Positions 9,079 through 15,800 of a DNA stretch of 36,554 nucleotides are shown in pieces. The stretch's first letter is position 1. Each line of letters begins with the position of its first letter. The notes beneath the pieces are model-generated. The model was not told the DNA's origin, ran no database searches, and saw only the letters and a list, made by a program, of their open reading frames with translations. The position numbers and the translations under genes are program-made. The DNA comes from an uncultured Muribaculaceae bacterium (GTDB lineage Bacteria; Bacteroidota; Bacteroidia; Bacteroidales; Muribaculaceae), in the NCBI GenBank assembly GCA_910587355.1, contig CAJUKF010000026.1, positions 1 to 36,554 of the forward strand, read 5' to 3'.

Positions 9079-10002
9079 ATGACAGAAAGAAACTACGACA
9101 TACCGGCACGGCAGACCGACGACACCGACTCTGAGTACATAGGTATCGACGGAAGTTCGGCACAGCTTGACCTCGGCGAACTTTTCTCGCACGAGTTCAC
9201 CAACATCATGCCCTACTATACCTCGCCGAACGGCCCGATAGAAATTTATACCGCAAACCGCTACGGGAAACGCTATGTTCTCAAGGGCCTGAAGGAGCAG
9301 TTCCGCAACGACCCCATATACACAATGAGTCTCGCCAAGGAGTTCGAGATTGGCATACAGCTTGACCACCCCAACATAAGGCGTACCATAGGTCTCGAGA
9401 CTATCAGGGGTCTTGGCCGTGTCATTGTGCTTGAATATATCGACGGCAGCCCGCTCGAATCGCTGCTTGCCTCGCCGTCACTGACAATGTCAGCGGTGAG
9501 AACCATAGCCGCACAGATTGCCGACGCACTGCGATATGTACACAGCAAACAAGTGTACCACCGAGATATCAAACCGGCCAACATTCTTGTGTCGCACAAC
9601 GGCAATGTAGTGAAAATCATTGATTTCAGTCTTTCCGACAGCGAGGACTTCATCATTCTGAAGAATCCCTCCGGGTCGCGACGCTATATGGCGCCCGAAC
9701 TCTCAGGGCCGGATGTGAGGCCTTCGGCAGTGGCCGACATATATTCATTTGGAGTGGTGGTCGACGAACTTGCCTCCGCGACAGGCGACGAACAGCTGGC
9801 GGAGGCCGTAAAAAAATGCACGAACGCCAACCCCGACAAACGGCTCCAGTCACTGGCCTATCTGAGACTGCCCTCACTCCACCCTTCGGTAACAGAGCGC
9901 ATGGAGCGGTTTCTTTCTTCACGCGCACTCACTTACATGCTTATCTGCACGATTGCCGCGCTCGGCGCGATGATTATATTTTTGCTAACACAAAACATCT
10001 GA
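9079..10002 (+). CDS. Tail-anchored Hanks-type Ser/Thr protein kinase
   Basis: A 307-residue kinase. Visible motifs are the VLK lysine K69, a likely helix-C glutamate (E88 or E90) in LAKEFEIGIQLDHPNI, the catalytic loop YHRDIKPANIL (D163, K165, N168), a metal-binding site read as IIDFSL (D182-F183-S184 in place of DFG) and the activation-segment end MAPE (205-207). No classical GxGxxG glycine loop is seen before K69. A C-terminal hydrophobic segment (about 283-304) leaves almost nothing beyond the membrane, so the kinase faces the cytoplasm and has no sensor domain of its own. It may receive a signal through the surface and periplasmic proteins encoded just upstream. Activity is likely but the DFS change makes it uncertain. 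Confidence 0.85.
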   Translation: MTERNYDIPARQTDDTDSEYIGIDGSSAQLDLGELFSHEFTNIMPYYTSPNGPIEIYTANRYGKRYVLKGLKEQFRNDPIYTMSLAKEFEIGIQLDHPNIRRTIGLETIRGLGRVIVLEYIDGSPLESLLASPSLTMSAVRTIAAQIADALRYVHSKQVYHRDIKPANILVSHNGNVVKIIDFSLSDSEDFIILKNPSGSRRYMAPELSGPDVRPSAVADIYSFGVVVDELASATGDEQLAEAVKKCTNANPDKRLQSLAYLRLPSLHPSVTERMERFLSSRALTYMLICTIAALGAMIIFLLTQNI

Positions 10003-10011
10003 CCACCTCAT

Positions 10012-10584
10012 ATGGACAAGCATTACGCACTCGAATGTCTCATAAATTTCACCAACAAGAATCTGGGCTACACGCCGTCCACACCCTCGGAATTCAACGA
10101 CGCCAGCTGGCAGATTCAGAAAAAGACAGGCCGCTCAATCAGTCTGTCGTCCATTAAACGTATCTGGGGATACGTGACCTACGAAAGTTTTCCATCCATA
10201 ACCATACTCAACACCCTCGCTCATTTTAACGGATTCAAGAACTGGGATACTTTTCTGCTTAGCCACAACGGCGTTGACTTCGACGATTCAGGCTTCATCG
10301 ACGAATCGGTAGTCAATGCCGACAAACTCAATCCCGGCGACCGCATTCTGCTTCAGTGGGGCAAAGGCAAGTCGTGCGAGATAGAATATCTGTCGAATCT
10401 CAGATTCCGTGTAAACCAGTCGAAAAACATCAAGTTGCTCGCCGGAGACACTTTCACACTCAACATATTGTGTCTGCGGCATCCCATCTTCATCAGCGAC
10501 ATAGACCGTGCCGACCAGCACATACCCGCTTATATCGGAGCCCGTAAAGGCGGCATATCGTCTATCACGCTGATTCCGGCCTGA
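10012..10584 (+). CDS. Conserved Bacteroidetes protein with HTH-like N-terminus
   Basis: A 190-residue soluble protein. The N-terminal 85 residues (ALECLINFTNKNLG, FNDASWQIQKKTGRSISLSS, IKRIWGYVTYESFP, LAHFNGFKNWDTFL) look helical, and the SLSSIKRIWGYV stretch resembles the recognition-helix region of a helix-turn-helix, though this is only a reading by eye. I recall similar N-termini encoded beside kinases and LRR proteins in other Bacteroidetes. The C-terminal half (about 95-190) is beta-rich and begins LNPGDRILLQWGKG. It could be a regulator or a kinase substrate. It is the last gene of the operon, 9 nt after the kinase. Confidence 0.6.
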   Translation: MDKHYALECLINFTNKNLGYTPSTPSEFNDASWQIQKKTGRSISLSSIKRIWGYVTYESFPSITILNTLAHFNGFKNWDTFLLSHNGVDFDDSGFIDESVVNADKLNPGDRILLQWGKGKSCEIEYLSNLRFRVNQSKNIKLLAGDTFTLNILCLRHPIFISDIDRADQHIPAYIGARKGGISSITLIPA

Positions 10585-10648
10585 GCCTTCCATAAACCGG
10601 CAAGGCAGGCGCCCCTCGCTAAGCACCAGGTATCAACAGAGAAGAGGC

Positions 10649-10687
10649 TGTCTAACAACCAAAGTGAACTGCACCCCAAAAGTTAGA
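10649..10687. mobile_element. Possible insertion-sequence end remnant
   Basis: The stretch TGAACTGCACCCCAAAAGTT at 10665-10684 resembles the terminal repeat of IS3-family (IS150-like) elements. TCTAAC at 10651-10656 and GTTAGA at 10682-10687 form a short inverted pair around it. No transposase gene is present, so at most this is a fragment cut off by the prophage. Resemblance is from memory only. Confidence 0.3.
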
Positions 10688-10757
10688 TGTAATCCGCAAA
10701 ACGAAATGTTAGGGGCTCGCAAAACGAAACGTTTATTTTTGAAAAACGAAATGTAAC
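10688..10757. repeat. Transposable-phage end: three transposase-binding-like direct repeats
   Basis: Three copies of a core AAAACGAAAYGT occur at 10698-10709, 10721-10732 and 10743-10754. The first two share GCAAAACGAAAYGTT exactly around one variable base; the third ends GTAA. Spacing is 23 and 22 bp, about two helical turns. Mu transposase sites are also about 22 bp, arrayed in direct orientation at the phage ends, and contain a CGAAA core. The first copy sits a few bases inside a TG dinucleotide at 10688-10689, the usual terminal pair of such elements. The array lies just beyond the last late gene. I infer the prophage right end here; the exact terminal base is uncertain. Confidence 0.6.
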
Positions 10758-10801
10758 CTTGCACACTTTTTTTTGACTACTACTTGCTCCAACATAATGC
10801 A

Positions 10802-10834
10802 ACGGCATTCGAACTACAATCGAATGCCGTTTTT
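10802..10834 (+). terminator. Intrinsic terminator hairpin
   Basis: ACGGCATTCG (10802-10811) and CGAATGCCGT (10821-10830) form a perfect 10-bp stem with a 9-nt loop, followed on the + strand by a T run to 10834. On the - strand the stem is followed by TTGCATT, so termination should be efficient only for + transcripts. It lies just inside the presumed phage end and would stop host transcripts from entering the late operon antisense. Confidence 0.55.
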
Positions 10835-10863
10835 ACGTTTAATGAGGGTGCGTTTATCGTAGT

Positions 10864-11157
10864 TTATTCCTCCGTCTGACGGGCTGCGGCGATGAATGCC
10901 TGAATGTCGGCGATGACAACGTTCTGCATATCGGCAGAGATGTCGGCTGTGGCGAAGTTGATGTTGAGTGGTTCCTGCACTCCGAAGTTGAAATACGCGA
11001 GATACATGCCGCTCTCTTTGTCATACACCTGGCCGTTGCGTACGGCCTCGAATACGCCGTTTTTGGCTTTGGTGACTTCGGCGCGGACGGTGTTGGTACG
11101 GGTTTCGTCGGCGGCGTTGCTCATCACTGCCGATGTCTTTTCAATAATCAGTTCCAT
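10864..11157 (-). CDS. Small distal late protein, unknown
   Basis: A 97-residue protein starting MELIIEKTSAVMS; the ATG at 11157 was preferred over an upstream in-frame ATG at 11274, which would overlap most of the neighbouring gene's 3' end. It contains a YDKESGMYLAYFNFGVQ stretch and a C-terminal ADMQNVVIADIQAFIAAAR helix. It is the last gene of the - strand late arm, 34 nt after its neighbour. I do not recognise the family. Its position after the fibre genes suggests a tail-tip, fibre-assembly or accessory role. Confidence 0.6.
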   Translation of the reverse strand: MELIIEKTSAVMSNAADETRTNTVRAEVTKAKNGVFEAVRNGQVYDKESGMYLAYFNFGVQEPLNINFATADISADMQNVVIADIQAFIAAARQTEE

Positions 11158-11191
11158 TGTATTGCTGTTTTTAAAGGGTTGGTGATTCGGG

Positions 11192-11641
11192 TTACTTGCC
11201 GCAGGCGTCCTCGATGAGAAGAAGTGTCTCGAGGGCCATGTTTTCGCTTGCTGCCGCGATGCCTGCGATGACATCTTCGCTCAGAGGCTCGAAAGCGTCG
11301 ATTTCGACTTCTTTCTCCTGCTCGGGCTTCACGCATTCCACGAAAGCGCGGTCATAGGCGTTGAAGCGTTCTGCCACATCGCGTTTCTCCTCGGGCGTGA
11401 GTGTGTCGAAGCGGTTGCGTTTCTCCATGAGGGCGTCGAAGTCTTCGGGCTTGAGGCGTTCGGCTGCATCGCGCTCGAAGTCGGCCTGCGAATCGAAGGC
11501 AGCCTTGAATGCCCGTGTGGCACGGATGACGGCGAAGAGGCCTGCTTTGTCGGCGGAGGGGAATTTGGCGGCGTTGATGCCGCGGAGTGCGCCGTAGACT
11601 GCGACAGCGTCGCGTACTTTGATTTTCTTTTTGTCTGCCAT
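11192..11641 (-). CDS. Helical late phage protein, unknown
   Basis: A 149-residue acidic protein that looks almost wholly helical: KIKVRDAVAVYGALRGINAA, then AVIRATRAFKAAFDSQADFE, FDALMEKRNRFDTLTPEEKR, and a C-terminal IAAASENMALETLLLIEDA. It has no signal or membrane segment. It sits between the last large tail protein and the terminal small gene of the late arm, 40 nt after the former. Many phages encode small helical fibre-assembly chaperones in this spot, which is a possible role by position only. Confidence 0.6.
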   Translation of the reverse strand: MADKKKIKVRDAVAVYGALRGINAAKFPSADKAGLFAVIRATRAFKAAFDSQADFERDAAERLKPEDFDALMEKRNRFDTLTPEEKRDVAERFNAYDRAFVECVKPEQEKEVEIDAFEPLSEDVIAGIAAASENMALETLLLIEDACGK

Positions 11642-11681
11642 AGTTGTATGGGTTTAAGTGTGGTTTGTATTGTGTGGGTTG

Positions 11682-12866
11682 TCAGAATTCGATAGTAGGA
11701 GATTTTACATTGTAGTTGTCTGCGTTTCCGGGAGCGACTTGCCACTGCAATATGGCGTAGTAGCTGCCTCCGGTGACTTCAAACTGTACGGTCTCGGAGT
11801 ATGTGTCTCCCGGCGCAATCGTCGGATTGGAGAAGGGAAAGACCTTGCTCTCGGTTGCGATGCTGTTTTTGTACAGCGTGACGGTGCCTTTGTTCGAGCT
11901 GTCGATAGTCAGAGGGCTGTCGGTCTGATTCTTTACAGTAACAGGGAAAGAAATCAGCCATTTGTCCATGCTGGGCCTTGTATAGTCGACTGCGCCGAAA
12001 GCGATGAGGTAACGGTCGCCCGTAATCACATTCACGATGCCTGCGGCGAAGTTGAACGGCACGGCAGGGTGGTCGGCAAGCCCCGGGAGGCCGAAGGTTG
12101 TCTTGGAATCATCGGTCACGAACGGAAAGACGGTCAGATGAGCCATAGGGGGCGCCGCGGCCATAAAGGCGGCGCGTGTCACCTCTATGCGCACATACTT
12201 CTTGCCGTTGATAGTCTGTAGATTCACCATTCCGTTGTTCATCGAGGCATTTTGCGTCACTGTACGGGTGCCGTCCGCCGTGCCGTCGGTGAGGCACACG
12301 CCTAAGAAGTATGTCGTGCCGTTGGTTACCTGATTTGGGTATTTCCCCCATAAGTGCGTGAATGCAAAGTCGCTTATTTTCAGATTCGCCGCCTCTGTAG
12401 CCACGGGGAAGTCGAAACAGATAAGGTCATTGTCGGCCATGCCTCTCACGTCAATCGTATCGATTTCAAGCGGCTCAATGGGCCGTATCGCCTGATGCCA
12501 GTAGCCGTCGAAGTCAGTCAGACGCTTGTGTCTGTTGTAGGGGGGAAGCTCGTATTCCCAATATTCTGTCTCCGGGGTCGCGTCGGGGAAAGTAAGAGGC
12601 GCGGGCGTACCGTTTTTGACAAACGATGCCATGTCAACCTGATTGCCGAACAGAGGAATCTTTGTTATGCCGTACTGCGCCTCGGCTCTTTCTTCGTCCG
12701 TCAGTATTCCAATTTTGGGATGATTCTCGGGCTTGTATTTGGCCCACGGGTTGATTCGCGAATAAGTGCACAATGTCGCCACGTCGCGCGAATTGAGGCC
12801 GAGCACCTTGCTGACCTCCCATGCGCCAACCGGCGCTTCAATCTTGTTTCCGTTCTTTATACTCAT
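11682..12866 (-). CDS. Distal tail protein, unknown family
   Basis: A 394-residue protein beginning MSIKNGNKIEAPVGAWEVSK and overlapping the fibre gene by 4 nt (ATGA), so translation is coupled to it. The N-terminal 90 residues include VLGLNSRDVATLCTYSRINP and WAKYKPENHPKIGILTDEE, a segment that looks like a small conserved helical head. The rest is beta-rich with Ig-like strands (VTVKNQTDSPLTIDSS, GTVTLYKN, GDTYSETVQFEVTGG). It is probably a tip or receptor-binding component that works with the large fibre. No catalytic motif is seen. Confidence 0.65.
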   Translation of the reverse strand: MSIKNGNKIEAPVGAWEVSKVLGLNSRDVATLCTYSRINPWAKYKPENHPKIGILTDEERAEAQYGITKIPLFGNQVDMASFVKNGTPAPLTFPDATPETEYWEYELPPYNRHKRLTDFDGYWHQAIRPIEPLEIDTIDVRGMADNDLICFDFPVATEAANLKISDFAFTHLWGKYPNQVTNGTTYFLGVCLTDGTADGTRTVTQNASMNNGMVNLQTINGKKYVRIEVTRAAFMAAAPPMAHLTVFPFVTDDSKTTFGLPGLADHPAVPFNFAAGIVNVITGDRYLIAFGAVDYTRPSMDKWLISFPVTVKNQTDSPLTIDSSNKGTVTLYKNSIATESKVFPFSNPTIAPGDTYSETVQFEVTGGSYYAILQWQVAPGNADNYNVKSPTIEF

Positions 12867-15800
12867 GATACTGCTGTTTTTAGGAGTTTATATTTGGTCT
12901 CGCCGATAGTCACGTATATTTCGGTGCCTTCGACGGTGAATACGGCCCCTCTGATTTCCATAGAGGCAGCGGTCTTTATCGTGCCACGGACGCCGAGCGT
13001 CTTCAGTATTGCGTCGCCCGTAGGCTCGATGTAATAGGAGCCTGTGGTGGCGTTGCCGAACACTGTTCTGTTCGACATACAGATACGGCTTCCCGACTGG
13101 GCATTGTCGCCAATCAGAATCATGCCGCTGCGGTTCAGCATCCACATGACTGTGCCTGCGTACAGCATACCGGCTGAAACATTGCCGTCGGCAGCGGTGC
13201 TGAGGATGATGCTTTTGGCCTTAAGGCTCTTCACACTCGCCTCCGTGGCCGACAGCTCCGTGATACCCAGTGCGCTGATACCCCCGGTGGCGTAGAGGTT
13301 GCCGTTGAACTTCCATGCTGTGTTGGCCGCGTCCCATTCGAGCAGATGCGAGCCGTCAAGTGTCAGGCCGTTGGAGCGGACGTAACCGTTGACGTGCAGG
13401 CGGTGTGTGGGCGAGCCCGTGCCCAGACCTATGTAGCCGGAGGCAAGCAGCATGGTAAGCTTCGCGCTCAGCGCCGGGTCTGTCCCTGAAGCCCCGGTGG
13501 CGCTGCCGATATACATTCTGTTCTCGTCGTCAAAGCCGTTGAAGTCGCCCCATATGCCGAACTTGTCGCCGTATCCGTCTTCCTTGAACTGCAATACCGA
13601 CGATGCGGAAAGGCTGATGCTTCCGGTGGCGGTGATGCTCCCGACGCCAGTCATGTCGCCCGACACATTGGCGGTGCCGTCGAAGCTGCGTCCCCACAGA
13701 GTGCGTGCCGTCTGAAGCTTCGTGGCCGACGCGACATTGTCGGTGATACGTGCAAGCTGCTGCCATGCACCCATGCCGCCGTCTCCTGTTGTGCCGTGCC
13801 GGCGATAATAAAGAGGCTGGTCTGAATTATATGCAGTGCCTAAATAGAAGCCATAGCCATTCGCATTAACATCAACAAAACCGCCATTAAAGGGAGCGTT
13901 ATTTTTGTATGTGAACGAGCAGAAACTTCTTCTGTTCGTTATTGTGTCGCAGTCGTATCCCGGACTGGCAGTCCAGAACGAACGGAGATAATCAGAACCG
14001 TGGTATCCGTCGAGGAGGTCGGCGTTGAGTTTCGGACACAGCGTTTCTGTATCTGCACGGAAGTATTTGGCGACGAACGGGAGCGACGAGACAAACACTC
14101 CATCTTTCGATGCCGTTATAGCGGTATATTCTGCTCCGGCCTCACGGAATGATATTCGTGTGTATTTCTCGCCGTCAGTATTGTTGAACACGAGCTTTGT
14201 GTCGACACCGGTCTGTATTGTCAGCGCCCCGGTGACAGTATCGCCTGCCTTGTTGACATATCTGCCGTCGAGCGTGGCGGCGTAGTTGCTCTTCGTAAGA
14301 TACTCGGACGCCGAGATGCCGCCCAGGGCCGAGGCATTGGCTACGGTATCGGACACAAGGGCGTTCTTGATGCCGTTCACGGTATAGGTGCCGACGTCTA
14401 CGGCCTCGCGCGACGAGTAGATTTCGGAGTTTACCACCGTAGAGGTATTGGAGGTATAGTAATGCACCTTTGTCCATGCCACGTTCTGCGCCGTACCGGT
14501 GAAATAAAGATGTATGGCCTGCGTGTTGGTGTGCTCCACGGCCCACCACTTCTCGCCGTTGTAGGTGCATGTCACAAGCCGCATCATAGTGCCGAGACCC
14601 CATGTGTCGAAGCGGCCCTTCCAGTCATAGCCGGTGGCCGACCAACGCGAGAACCATATATCTATCGCGGCTGCCTGATAACGTGAGCCGCCGCCGCTCA
14701 TCGTGAACAGCTTGCCCTGGATATGGTGGTTGGTAATCTCGGAGTCTTTCCACAGCAGGAACACCACATGCTGATAGTCCCCTCGGCTGCCGAGGTCTCT
14801 GTCGCGCACAAACACCGTCTCATGGTAGCCGTCAAGGAGGTCTGCGTCGAGTCCGCTGCCCGCGCCGTCGACGGTCTTTAATTTGTTCAGTACATCGGAA
14901 GCTGTGTAGTTGGCCGAGGATAGATAGTTAGTGGAATCCACCGACCCGTCCGCTTTGAGGAACTGGGAGGAGGTGCCTCCGTTGATATGATAACCGCCCC
15001 GAACATACAGATGCCCGTTGCGCACATTGAGCCACATTGCATTCTCGCCCTGCGGTACGGTCTGATTCTGAACTGTCGGATACCACCCTATGCCATACCA
15101 TGAGCCGAAACGCAGATTCGCATCTGTCGCGCTTGCTCCGTCACCACCTCCGTGTATGGCACATCCAGTAGTCCTTACGAGCCTCGAGGATGCTAAGGGG
15201 AGTGTTATCACGCGACTGTCTGCCATAGAGATATTCGCATCGAATGTCTTGCCGGCAGTGATAGTCTGCACGGTATTCAGAGTGACGTAGCTGCCCTTGG
15301 GCTGATACAGCGACTGAGCCTCCGTCTTGCCGAGCTTGTTCTGATAGAGGTCATTGCCGAGCAGGGCCGACAGCACGTACCCGGCTTTGTCGGCGGAGTA
15401 GTCGGCCCATGCGTCAAGGCGGTCGTAGGACATGCCGCCACCTCCGCCTGTTCCGCTTCCGTCGTTGGGATTGACACCGAGTGCGTTTATGAAGGTGTCG
15501 GCATAAAGACCGCCGCCGACGATGTGCAGACCGCCGTTGACCTTATCCTCCTCTATGGTGATGTCGCCGATGCGCAGGGGGCCTTTCACGTATATGCCGT
15601 TAGCCGGAACCTTGTCAGCGTCGGCCCATGCGTTGCTCACAAGGAGGGAACCGACGTTGACGCCGCGGGCCGTGCCGTTTCCTGCCACAAGGCGCGAGGA
15701 ATTCAGATACCAGCCGTAATCCGCATTTGCGCCTATCTGCACGCCGCCATGTGCAGCCAGCAGACCGCTTATTGTCGCGGTGCTCGCGGACATGCCATTG

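Noticed and set aside
11658..13034. Open frames on the + strand (11658-12221 and 12354-13034) opposite tail genes
   Set aside because: They are antisense to coherent tail protein genes, have odd composition and no start-region support.
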